Source: Flavobacteriaceae bacterium UBA4439 (GTDB lineage Bacteria; Bacteroidota; Bacteroidia; Flavobacteriales; Flavobacteriaceae). Taken from it: 64,000 nucleotides of DNA. The notes under the pieces are model-generated. The model was not told the DNA's origin, ran no database searches, and saw only the letters and a program-made list of their open reading frames with translations. The stretch covers positions 47,703 to 111,702 of the forward strand of contig DGPN01000023.1 in NCBI GenBank assembly GCA_002390455.1, written 5' to 3'. A program made the translations under genes and the position numbers. Numbering within the stretch: the stretch's first letter is position 1; the number at the start of each line of letters is the position of its first letter. Positions 52,146 to 60,049 of the stretch are shown one piece after another.

Positions 52146-53288
52146 ATGAGTAAAATTCGACTAGGCATATTGGGTGGTGGCGGTGATTCGCTGATCGGTG
52201 TATTGCACCGAGTGGCCTCCTACATGTATGACCGCTACGAGATCGTGGGGGGCGTTTTTAATCCTGACTATAAAGAAAACATGAACTTTGCCAAACAAAT
52301 TGGCGTAAATACAGATAGGGTTTACAAGGACTTCGATGCGTTTGTAGCAGAAGAATCTGCCAAACCCGAAAGCGAAAGAGTTGAGGTCGTCTCTGTTTTG
52401 ACTCCTAATTTCTTGCACTTTCCCATGGCCAAAAAACTTTTGGAAAATGGTTTTAACGTCATTTGTGAAAAACCGCTGACCACCACATTGGAAGAGGCCA
52501 AAGAATTGCAAGAACTCCAAAAAAAGCACCAAGCCATTTTTGCGGTCACCTACACTTACACAGGCTACCCCATGGTCAGAGAAATGAAGGATATGATTGC
52601 CAATGGTGTGATTGGCGATGTGCACAAAGTAGATTTGCAATACTACCAAGGCTGGATCAACCCCGTGATCCACGACAAAGAAAAGAGAAGTAAAGTATGG
52701 CGATTGGATCCCAAAAAAGCGGGAATCAGTTCCTGTATCGGTGATATCGGCACCCATATTTTTAATATGGTGGAATACGTAACGGGTTTGGAGGTTTCAG
52801 AATTATTATCCGATCTCAATACACTTTACGACGATAACCCCCTTGATATTGATGGTTCGATTTTGATCCGTATGGACAACAAAGTAAAAGGATTATTACG
52901 CGCCAGTCAAATCGCTACAGGAGACGAGAACAACATTACCGTAGCTATTTATGGACGTGAAGGGGCATTGAAATGGGAGCAAGAAAATCCCAATTATTTG
53001 TACCACTTAAAAGATGATGAACCGAGAAGACTGATCAAACCAGGCAATGCTTCCTACAATACCGATGTGTCATTGGATGGAACCAAATTACCTGCGGGAC
53101 ACCCTGAGGGGATTTTTGATGCCATGGGGAACATCTATAAGGGAGTAGCCAAGGCTCTGAGGGAGGAAAAATCCTACAACGGAGAATTTCCAACCCTATA
53201 TGAAGGCGTTAGAGGTATGTTATTTATCGAAAAAACAGTTGAATCCAATAAAAAAGGAAACGTATGGGTAAGCATGGAAAATCAATGA
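52146..53288 (+). CDS. Gfo/Idh/MocA family oxidoreductase
   Basis: A 380-residue NAD(P)-dependent sugar oxidoreductase. The N-terminal Rossmann loop is LGILGGGGDSLIGVLH, then the family's EKP motif in NVICEKPLTTTLEEAKEL; the C-terminal beta-sheet domain binds substrate, with the GDIGTHIFNMVEYVTG helix carrying the catalytic His region. It is the first of three plus-strand genes with an isomerase and a DUF1080 hydrolase. A role in interconverting hydroxy and keto forms of a sugar is inferred. Confidence 0.93.
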   Translation: MSKIRLGILGGGGDSLIGVLHRVASYMYDRYEIVGGVFNPDYKENMNFAKQIGVNTDRVYKDFDAFVAEESAKPESERVEVVSVLTPNFLHFPMAKKLLENGFNVICEKPLTTTLEEAKELQELQKKHQAIFAVTYTYTGYPMVREMKDMIANGVIGDVHKVDLQYYQGWINPVIHDKEKRSKVWRLDPKKAGISSCIGDIGTHIFNMVEYVTGLEVSELLSDLNTLYDDNPLDIDGSILIRMDNKVKGLLRASQIATGDENNITVAIYGREGALKWEQENPNYLYHLKDDEPRRLIKPGNASYNTDVSLDGTKLPAGHPEGIFDAMGNIYKGVAKALREEKSYNGEFPTLYEGVRGMLFIEKTVESNKKGNVWVSMENQ

Positions 53289-54337
53289 AAACGATAAAAG
53301 GGCCTGCGGTTTTTTTGGCGCAGTTTGTCGACAAACAAGCGCCATTTAATTCTCTTGACGGGATGTGCCAATGGGCTGCTGATTTGGGCTACAAAGGGAT
53401 TCAAATTCCCACATGGGAACATTTTTTAATCGATTTGGATAAGGCTGCCGAAAGTCAGACCTATTGCGATGAGCTCAAAGGCAAAATCAATTCTTATGGG
53501 TTGGAAATCACAGAACTTTCTACCCACCTTCAGGGACAATTGGTCGCCGTTCATCCTGCCTATGACTTGATGTTTGACAGCTTCGCCCCCGATGCCTACA
53601 AAAACAATCCCAAGGCCAGAACACAGTGGGCCATAGAAACTCTAAAAAAGGCCGCCAAAGCAAGTAGCCGACTGGGACTGAACGCCCACGCGACTTTCTC
53701 TGGTGCATTGTTGTGGCACACTTGGCACCCTTGGCCACAACGCCCCGATGGTTTGGTCGAAATGGGATTTAAAGAATTGGCCGACAGATGGCTACCCATT
53801 CTCAATACCTTTGATGAGAACGGAGTTGACGTTTGCTACGAAATTCATCCTGGTGAAGACCTCCATGATGGAGTAACTTTTGAACGTTTTTTGGAAGCCA
53901 CTGGAAATCACAAAAGAGTTAACATCCTGTATGATCCTAGTCACTTTGTTCTCCAACAACTGGACTATGTCGAATACATCGACCACTATCACGAATTCAT
54001 CAAGTCTTTCCATGTGAAAGATTCAGAGTTTAAACCCAATGGGAAAAAAGGAGCCTTTGGAGGCTATGGCGATTGGATTGATCGAGCAGGACGCTATCGT
54101 TCTCCTGGCGATGGACAAATCGATTTTAAAACCATTTTTACAAAGCTTACAGAGTATGGATGCGATGTTTGGGCAGTAATGGAATGGGAGTGCTGTATCA
54201 AAAGTCCTGAACAAGGAGCTCGGGAAGGCGCACCATTTATTCAATCACACATCATCGAAGCCACCCAAAAGACTTTTGATGACTTTGCGGGATCCGAAAT
54301 CGACGAAAATCACCTTAAAAAAATTCTCAACCTTTAA
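53285..54337 (+). CDS. Sugar phosphate isomerase/epimerase-type TIM-barrel protein
   Basis: A 350-residue xylose-isomerase-like TIM barrel. Metal ligands appear in order: Glu in CYEIHPGEDLHDG, Asp and His in ILYDPSHFVLQQ, His in FHVKDSEF, and Glu in AVMEWECCI. The ATG forms an ATGA overlap with the previous stop, so the start at 53285 is well supported; an earlier in-frame ATG at 53264 lies within the oxidoreductase gene. Family members in 3-keto-sugar loci rearrange the keto-sugar; the exact reaction here is unknown. Confidence 0.92.
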   Translation: MKTIKGPAVFLAQFVDKQAPFNSLDGMCQWAADLGYKGIQIPTWEHFLIDLDKAAESQTYCDELKGKINSYGLEITELSTHLQGQLVAVHPAYDLMFDSFAPDAYKNNPKARTQWAIETLKKAAKASSRLGLNAHATFSGALLWHTWHPWPQRPDGLVEMGFKELADRWLPILNTFDENGVDVCYEIHPGEDLHDGVTFERFLEATGNHKRVNILYDPSHFVLQQLDYVEYIDHYHEFIKSFHVKDSEFKPNGKKGAFGGYGDWIDRAGRYRSPGDGQIDFKTIFTKLTEYGCDVWAVMEWECCIKSPEQGAREGAPFIQSHIIEATQKTFDDFAGSEIDENHLKKILNL

Positions 54338-54347
54338 ATTAAATAAA

Positions 54348-55073
54348 ATGAAAAAAATATTACTTATACTATTTGTATCCCTTAGTGTGGCTTGCAAAGA
54401 AGCCCCAAAGAAAAAGACAGCAACCGCCGAAGCCCCTGCTGCTAAAAAGGAGTGGGTAGATCTGTTTGATGGAGTCTCTTTCAAAGGCTGGCATCAATTC
54501 AACAGCTCCGAAATGAGCGATACATGGGTCATAGAAGACGGAGCCATGGTATTGCCCGATGGTACAGGAAGTGGAAAAGGGAACAATATTGTAACTGACA
54601 AGGAATATACCAACTTTGAACTTTCCATGGAATGGAAAATTGTTGAAGGAGGGAACAGTGGCATTTTTTGGGGAGTAAAAGAAGGAGAGGGTTACAAAAC
54701 CCCTTACCAAACAGGACCAGAAATTCAAGTATTGGACAATGAAGGTCATCCAGACTCTTTTATTAAACCCAATTATCATCAGGCGGGAGCACTTTACGAT
54801 ATGGTTCAGCCTACACAGAATGTCTGTAAACCCGCTGGGGAATGGAATCACGTTCTTATTTCGATCAATTACAACAGCAACAAAGGGAGTGTTAAACTCA
54901 ACGATGTAGAAATCGTAACTTTCGCACTAACAGGACCAGAATGGGATGCTTTGGTTGCCGATTCCAAATTCAGCGACTGGGATGATTTTGCCAAATTCAA
55001 AACTGGAAAAATAGGACTTCAAGATCATGGTGATGGTGTCAGTTATCGCAACATCAAAATCCGGGAACTTTAG
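54348..55073 (+). CDS. DUF1080 lipoprotein (3-keto-disaccharide hydrolase family)
   Basis: A 241-residue lipoprotein: MKKILLILFVSLSVAC ends in a lipobox, then a Lys/Ala-rich linker, then a concanavalin-like beta sandwich with WVDLFDGVSFKGWHQF, NFELSMEWKIVEGGNSGIFW, GPEIQVLDNEGHPD and GEWNHVLISI. These are DUF1080/PF06439 hallmarks, a family renamed for 3-keto-disaccharide hydrolysis. Start 54348 is chosen because the signal begins there, ten bases after the isomerase stop. It is followed after six bases by yicC. Confidence 0.93.
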   Translation: MKKILLILFVSLSVACKEAPKKKTATAEAPAAKKEWVDLFDGVSFKGWHQFNSSEMSDTWVIEDGAMVLPDGTGSGKGNNIVTDKEYTNFELSMEWKIVEGGNSGIFWGVKEGEGYKTPYQTGPEIQVLDNEGHPDSFIKPNYHQAGALYDMVQPTQNVCKPAGEWNHVLISINYNSNKGSVKLNDVEIVTFALTGPEWDALVADSKFSDWDDFAKFKTGKIGLQDHGDGVSYRNIKIREL

Positions 55074-55079
55074 CCCCCT

Positions 55080-55937
55080 ATGATTCAATCGATGACCGGC
55101 TTTGGTAAGGCCGAAATCCAGTTCGAAAATAAAAACTATGTCTTGGAGTTGCGCTCACTCAACAGCAAAGGACTAGAGCTCAATGCCCGACTGCCAGTTC
55201 ATGTTAGGGAAATCGAGATTCAACTCAAGAAAAGCATAGGAGAAACCCTTAAAAGAGGTAAGATCGATCTGAATCTCAACATAGAGAATATCAGTGAATC
55301 CAGTGCCAAAACCATTAATGTAGCTACGGTCAATCAATACATCGACCAGCTAAAAAGTATAGAAGACGGGGATCGTTTGGAGCTGCTCAAAATTGCCCTT
55401 AAGTTGCCCGATACCCTCAAAACTGAGATCAAAGATTTTGATGAGTCCGAAATTGAATTGATCGAAAGTTTATTGAAAAAAGCAATTGATGACTTGAATG
55501 GGTTCCGATCTGATGAAGGAAAAATTCTAGAAATCGAATTCAATAAAAGATTGGACAATCTGGAAGGGCTTCTCAAAGAAGTAGAAATGATCGATCCCGA
55601 AAGGAGCAGTAAAATAAAAGAAAAATTAAACTCTGCTTTGGAAGCCCTCCCCGCTGAGGTTGATCAAAATCGGTTTGAGCAGGAGTTGATTTATTATCTG
55701 GAAAAATACGATATCACCGAAGAGAAAGTCCGGCTCAAAAATCACTTCGATTATTTTAAAAAAACACTGGACAGTGAAACTTCCAATGGTAAAAAACTTG
55801 GCTTTATCTCACAAGAAATTGGAAGGGAGATCAATACCATAGGATCTAAAGCCAATCATGCCGGGCTTCAAAAACTGGTCATCCAAATGAAAGATGAACT
55901 AGAAAAAATAAAGGAGCAATTATTGAATGTACTATAA
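55080..55937 (+). CDS. YicC family endoribonuclease-like protein
   Basis: A 285-residue protein with the family's N-terminal MIQSMTGFGKAE and LRSLNSKGLELNARLP, central coiled-coil helices, and the conserved C-terminal half (KKLGFISQEIGREINTIGSKANHAGLQKLVIQMKDELEKIKEQ). Enterobacterial YicC is reported as an RNase, but biochemical roles elsewhere are thin. Placement directly before gmk is conserved in many bacteria. The stop abuts the gmk TTG start. Confidence 0.95.
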   Translation: MIQSMTGFGKAEIQFENKNYVLELRSLNSKGLELNARLPVHVREIEIQLKKSIGETLKRGKIDLNLNIENISESSAKTINVATVNQYIDQLKSIEDGDRLELLKIALKLPDTLKTEIKDFDESEIELIESLLKKAIDDLNGFRSDEGKILEIEFNKRLDNLEGLLKEVEMIDPERSSKIKEKLNSALEALPAEVDQNRFEQELIYYLEKYDITEEKVRLKNHFDYFKKTLDSETSNGKKLGFISQEIGREINTIGSKANHAGLQKLVIQMKDELEKIKEQLLNVL

Positions 55938-56510
55938 TTGAAAAAAGGAAAGCTCATCGTAGTGTCGGCCCCATCGGGGAGTGGTAAAACCACTTTGGTT
56001 CAATCCCTATTGAGTCAAAACCTTCCTTTGTCTTTTTCAATTTCTGCCACCTCTCGACTTCGTCGAGGAAAAGAGCAAGACGGCGTAGATTATCATTTTT
56101 TGGAATTGGATGATTTTAAAAAAAAAATTGAAGCGAACGCTTTCATCGAATATGAAGAGGTATATCCAGGAAAGTTTTACGGAACCCTGAGGTCTGAATT
56201 GGAAAAAAAATGGTCAAAAGGTCAACACATCATCTTTGATGTAGATGTTGTGGGAGGTCTCAATATCAAATCCCAATATCCGGATCAAACCTTGGCGATT
56301 TTTATACAGCCTCCCGGCTTAGAAGTATTGGAAAAACGACTGCGCACCAGAGGAACCGAAAGTGAAGCCTTGATGCAAGAACGCCTGTCCAAAGCAAAAG
56401 TTGAGATGGAATCTGCATCTAAGTTTGATGTTGTGGTGGTGAATGACGATTTGGATAGTGCTAAAAAAGAGTTTTCTGATCGGGTCAAGGCATTTTTAGA
56501 CCAAGCATAA
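55938..56510 (+). CDS. gmk: Guanylate kinase
   Basis: Phosphorylates GMP to GDP. A 190-residue P-loop kinase with VVSAPSGSGKTTLVQ, the GMP-binding TSRLRRGKEQDGVDYHF and EYEEVYPGKFYGT, and FDVDVVGGLNIK. The start is a TTG directly after the yicC TAA; no ATG lies nearby and MKKGKLI is the family N-terminus. It is three bases before nadD. Confidence 0.96.
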   Translation: MKKGKLIVVSAPSGSGKTTLVQSLLSQNLPLSFSISATSRLRRGKEQDGVDYHFLELDDFKKKIEANAFIEYEEVYPGKFYGTLRSELEKKWSKGQHIIFDVDVVGGLNIKSQYPDQTLAIFIQPPGLEVLEKRLRTRGTESEALMQERLSKAKVEMESASKFDVVVVNDDLDSAKKEFSDRVKAFLDQA

Positions 56511-56513
56511 ACA

Positions 56514-57095
56514 ATGAAAAATATCGGGCTGTTTTTTGGATCCTTTAATCCCATCCATTTGGGACACTTGGCTATTGCTGATTTTTTTGTTGAAAATAGT
56601 GGGCTAGAAGAGATCTGGCTGGTCATAAGCCCACAGAGTCCCTTTAAAGAAAAAAATAGCTTGATGGAAAACAAGCATCGCTTGGCCATGGTAGAAATAG
56701 CTATTGTGGGCAAGCCTAAACTCAAAGCCTGTTCTGAAGAATTCGATCTGTCCACCCCCAACTACACGGTGGACACCTTGGATCATTTGAAAAAAAAATA
56801 CCCTAAAAATCAATTTACTCTACTGATGGGTCAAGACAATATGGCGCAGTTCGAACGATGGAAAGAGCATAACCAAATTTTGGATCAGTTTCATCTCTTT
56901 ATATATCCCCGCTCACAATCGGGCATAATACCCACAAGATTTTTAAAACATCCAAAGATTCATTATTTTGAAGCGTCTTTAATGGAAGTTTCCGCAACTG
57001 AAATTCGGAATGCCATCAAAAATAAAAAACCGTTGACGAATTTGATCCCTCCTCAAATTGAAGAATATCTTGAAAAATTGAATCCCTATCATTAA
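56514..57095 (+). CDS. nadD: Nicotinate-nucleotide adenylyltransferase
   Basis: Makes deamido-NAD from nicotinate mononucleotide and ATP. A 193-residue nucleotidyltransferase with GLFFGSFNPIHLGHLAIADF (phosphate loop and HxGH), the WLVISPQSPFKEK strand, and the ISSTSIR-equivalent MEVSATEIRNAIKN. It ends at EEYLEKLNPYH. It sits three bases after gmk and nine before a cupin gene, within one run of plus-strand genes. Confidence 0.96.
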   Translation: MKNIGLFFGSFNPIHLGHLAIADFFVENSGLEEIWLVISPQSPFKEKNSLMENKHRLAMVEIAIVGKPKLKACSEEFDLSTPNYTVDTLDHLKKKYPKNQFTLLMGQDNMAQFERWKEHNQILDQFHLFIYPRSQSGIIPTRFLKHPKIHYFEASLMEVSATEIRNAIKNKKPLTNLIPPQIEEYLEKLNPYH

Positions 57096-57104
57096 GCGCT
57101 ACAA

Positions 57105-57452
57105 ATGAAAAACATTAAATCGAGTAAAGAATTTTTAAAGACATCCTCCACAGAATGGGAAGAGGTGGAACCCGGTATCAAAAGAAAAATATTGGGTTAT
57201 GACAATCAACTCATGTTGGTTCAGGTTCATTTTGAAAAAGGAGGCATAGGGGCAGAACACCAACATCACCACTCTCAGTCAACCCTTGTTGGGTCGGGTG
57301 TATTTGAAATCACTATTGATGGGGTAACCGAAAGATTGGAAAAAGGGGATTCGTTTTACGTTCCTCCCAATACCCTTCACGGTGCAGTATGTCTAGAGGA
57401 AGGAGAACTTATCGACGCATTTAGTCCCGTGAGGGATGATTTTATCGATTAA
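57105..57452 (+). CDS. Cupin-fold protein
   Basis: A 115-residue small beta-barrel. Cupin motif 1 is GAEHQHHHSQSTLVGSGVFE with a dense histidine cluster, and motif 2 is LEKGDSFYVPPNTLHGAVC. Both metal-binding histidine sets are intact, so it should bind a divalent metal. Relatives include pectin-degradation-like proteins and sugar isomerases, but none is decisive. It is the last plus-strand gene, 12 bases from the convergent glycosyltransferase. Confidence 0.88.
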   Translation: MKNIKSSKEFLKTSSTEWEEVEPGIKRKILGYDNQLMLVQVHFEKGGIGAEHQHHHSQSTLVGSGVFEITIDGVTERLEKGDSFYVPPNTLHGAVCLEEGELIDAFSPVRDDFID

Positions 57453-57464
57453 AAATAACCAACG

Positions 57465-58742
57465 CTATCCTTTATCCAAAAGATTACTCAGCGTTACAGC
57501 AATGTTTTCCCTACTCCATTTTTGAATGTCTGGCATTGTATTTCTGTCTTTTCCTTTTTGTTGAATGGCCTCTTGGATAAAGCTTTTTTGGGCATGATTA
57601 TCTTTGGCATCAATCATCTGAGCAAAAGAGGCTAGGTTCAATAGTTTTCCTGCTTCGGACTGGGGATTACCGATAGAAAGGACAGGAACTTCTGATGCAA
57701 GATACTCCAGTAATTTCCCTGAAATCATGTCTTGGTCAGCTCCTCTAAAAATAAAGTTGAGTAATAAATCTCCGCTTTTCATCAAAGCGATGGCTTCTTT
57801 GTGAGTGAGGTATCCTTTGTAATCCAGCTCCATTTTGGGTGCCGTTTTTCGGATATTTTCCAATATGTGATCACTGATGTTTCCGGCCAAAGAAAGGCGA
57901 ATAGTTCGATGTTCTGCTATATCATTGAGTGCTTTCATCACAGGAATATAGTCTTGATTATCGGTCAACAATCCAGTATAAACGACGTGAAAAATATTTA
58001 ACTTGGTTTTGGGAATGGAAGACATCAATGCTTCATCGTAACCATTGGGCAGTACATAAAATTTTTGATCGGGGGCATTGATTTTAAATTTTTGAACCAA
58101 ACTTCCCCCTACCGTGGTCAAAATACCATCGGCGTTTTGAAGGACTTTTTGTTCCCATCGGATATCTTTCTTTTTGGCCCAAGAGGTACGGTAAAAATCT
58201 TTGTTGTAAAAGATATCGGACCAAGGGTCTCGAAAATCAGCCCACCATTGGAGGCCAAATAGGGCTTTGAGTCGAAGTCCGACCAAATGGGTAGAATGGG
58301 GAGGGCCGGTGGTGATTATTTTTTGGATACCTTCTTTTCGTATGTACTTTTTTGCTTCAGTCAGGGCATAAGGGATCCATCCTTTTCTTGCGTCGGGGAT
58401 AAAAAAGTTTCCCCTAATAAAAGCCGCTGTTTTAGAAAACCATCCTTCTCTATTGACTTGTCCTTGAGGGATACTTTTTTTAGAGGAAACGCCAAGTAGT
58501 TGAGCATATATTTTTAGGGGTTCTTTGGTATCGGTTCTTACGACCTTTATGTCTTTGGTTTCTTGCATAAGACCAAAATCCAAAACAGGGTAAGAGGCTT
58601 GTTTTTCATCGACGGTGATCACAATAGGCTCCCAACCCAAAGATTTAAGGTGTTTGGCAAAATACATCCATCGCTGAACTCCTGACCCGCCCGAAGGTGG
58701 CCAGTAATAAGTCAAAATCAATACCTTTTTGGAATTTTTCAA
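57465..58742 (-). CDS. Glycosyltransferase, GT4-like
   Basis: A 425-residue GT-B fold transferase. The N-terminal LILTYYWPPSGGSGVQRW with PPSGG loop, TGPPHSTHLVGLRLK, WADFRDPWSD, PNGYDEALM and the C-terminal YLASEVPVLSIGNPQSEAGK donor-binding region are all present. Such genes build surface polysaccharides or glycolipids. The start is a TTG: an in-frame TGA lies one codon further upstream, and a TACTTTTG box sits 16 bases before it. It is on the same strand as the SUF genes but may have its own promoter. Confidence 0.88.
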   Translation of the reverse strand: MKNSKKVLILTYYWPPSGGSGVQRWMYFAKHLKSLGWEPIVITVDEKQASYPVLDFGLMQETKDIKVVRTDTKEPLKIYAQLLGVSSKKSIPQGQVNREGWFSKTAAFIRGNFFIPDARKGWIPYALTEAKKYIRKEGIQKIITTGPPHSTHLVGLRLKALFGLQWWADFRDPWSDIFYNKDFYRTSWAKKKDIRWEQKVLQNADGILTTVGGSLVQKFKINAPDQKFYVLPNGYDEALMSSIPKTKLNIFHVVYTGLLTDNQDYIPVMKALNDIAEHRTIRLSLAGNISDHILENIRKTAPKMELDYKGYLTHKEAIALMKSGDLLLNFIFRGADQDMISGKLLEYLASEVPVLSIGNPQSEAGKLLNLASFAQMIDAKDNHAQKSFIQEAIQQKGKDRNTMPDIQKWSRENIAVTLSNLLDKG

Positions 58743-58758
58743 AAATCAGCGATTATCC

Positions 58759-58766
58759 CAAAAGTA
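58759..58766 (-). promoter_or_regulatory. -7 box TACTTTTG for the glycosyltransferase
   Basis: Exact TAnnTTTG on the minus strand in the 25-bp gap after the DUF2480 gene, 16 bases before the TTG start. No -33 TTG is present. Confidence 0.45.
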
Positions 58767-58767
58767 A

Positions 58768-59277
58768 CTATTTCTTTTTTTTATAGAGGGGGACGGAAGA
58801 ACAAGCTTCTCCGTAAAAAAGACTTTTAACCACGGGTTGTAATTTGGCAATCAGTTGAACGTAGGCATCCTGAGGGACAGTTTTTTCACTACAGCCTTTG
58901 ATAATGACGGGTTGATCTAAGTATTGAGATAAATCCAAGAGTTGAATTTCTTCAGCAAATAGCTGTACTTCCAAATCATTTAAAGTCCCCAAGACTACCT
59001 TTCGGGCGTAGGGTTGGAGATGGGTGGTGACCAATAGGGAAGCCCAGGCCGGAATAATGGCTTCTGTGGAACAATGCAGGGCGATGAAGTGATCTTGATA
59101 AACACTCCAATCATGATCCTTGAGTTGAGCTCTGAATTCCTTTTCTTTGAGTAGGAGTCCTTGGTGCAACCACTGGGATAAGTCAATGGATAGTCGTGTT
59201 CCGATTTGATATAGTTTTTCAAGATCGAAAGTAATTAAGGCACTTGCAGCCACGCGATTGACGATGGTATCGGCCAT
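58768..59277 (-). CDS. DUF2480 family protein
   Basis: A 169-residue soluble protein. The pattern NRVAASALITFDLE, LFYGEACSSVPLYKKKK at the end (with two Cys-adjacent residues and a basic tail) and the KGLLLKEKEFRAQLKDHDW-type middle match DUF2480, found only in Bacteroidota. It lies two bases after the DUF59 gene at the end of the SUF operon, a common position, which hints at a link to Fe-S assembly. No biochemical data are known to me. Confidence 0.88.
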   Translation of the reverse strand: MADTIVNRVAASALITFDLEKLYQIGTRLSIDLSQWLHQGLLLKEKEFRAQLKDHDWSVYQDHFIALHCSTEAIIPAWASLLVTTHLQPYARKVVLGTLNDLEVQLFAEEIQLLDLSQYLDQPVIIKGCSEKTVPQDAYVQLIAKLQPVVKSLFYGEACSSVPLYKKKK

Positions 59278-59278
59278 T

Positions 59279-59605
59279 TTAGAGGAATCCTAATTCTAAT
59301 TTTGCTTCTTCGCTCATTAGGTCTTGAGACCAAGGAGGATCAAATGTAATCTCTACCTCAGCATCTTTGACTTCATCCAAAGACTTGACTTTTTCTTCTA
59401 CCTCTCGCGGAAGGGTTTCGGCCACAGGACAGTTGGGGGTGGTGAGGGTCATCAGTATTTTGACATCGGCATCTTCGTTGACAAAAACGTCATAGATCAA
59501 ACCCAGTTCATAGATATCTACTGGTATTTCGGGGTCAAAAATAGTCTTGAGTACTTTTACGATTTTGTCGCCCAATTCGGCCGTTTCGGTGATTTCTTCT
59601 GACAT
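59279..59605 (-). CDS. SUF-associated DUF59 (MIP18-like, SufT) protein
   Basis: A 108-residue protein with the DUF59/MIP18 core: KTIFDPEIPVDIYELGLIYDV, a central TTPNCPVAETLPREVEEKV with the reactive Cys, and the WSQDLMSEEAKLELG end. SufT-like proteins help maturation of Fe-S proteins. It is placed directly after sufE with two bases between and before DUF2480. The start ATG is clear. Confidence 0.93.
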   Translation of the reverse strand: MSEEITETAELGDKIVKVLKTIFDPEIPVDIYELGLIYDVFVNEDADVKILMTLTTPNCPVAETLPREVEEKVKSLDEVKDAEVEITFDPPWSQDLMSEEAKLELGFL

Positions 59606-59607
59606 GA

Positions 59608-60033
59608 TTAGTTCAATTGGGTTTTAAAAGCGATGGCATACATTTTCAGTTGTTTGATCATGGAGACCAAACCATTGGCTCGGGTGGGAGACAAATGTTC
59701 CTTTAGGCCAATTTTATCAATAAATTCGGTTTCTGCTTCTAGTATGGCATCGGGATGTTGGTGAGAAAATACCCGTATCAAAATGGCGATGATGCCTTTG
59801 GTGATAATGGCATCACTGTCGGCGGTAAAAACCAACTTATCTTTTTCCAGATCGGCATGTACCCATACCTTGCTTTGGCATCCTTTGATGATGTAGTCAT
59901 CAGTTTTGTACTGAGCATCGATCAAGGGTAGGGATTTTCCCAACTCGATCATGTACTCATAGCGTTGCATCCAGTCGTCAAACATGGAAAACTCCTCTAC
60001 AATTTCTTCTTGTACCTCCTGTATGGTTTCCAT
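59608..60033 (-). CDS. sufE: SufE cysteine desulfurase activator
   Basis: Takes persulfide sulfur from SufS and passes it to the SufBCD scaffold. A 141-residue protein; the acceptor Cys is at residue 52 from the ATG in DDYIIKGCQSKVWVHA, and the family's ADSDAIITKGIIAILIRVF follows. The ATG at 60033 is preferred over a TTG two codons earlier. It is 16 bases after sufS. Confidence 0.95.
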   Translation of the reverse strand: METIQEVQEEIVEEFSMFDDWMQRYEYMIELGKSLPLIDAQYKTDDYIIKGCQSKVWVHADLEKDKLVFTADSDAIITKGIIAILIRVFSHQHPDAILEAETEFIDKIGLKEHLSPTRANGLVSMIKQLKMYAIAFKTQLN

Positions 60034-60049
60034 ACTCAAAATTAGTGAT

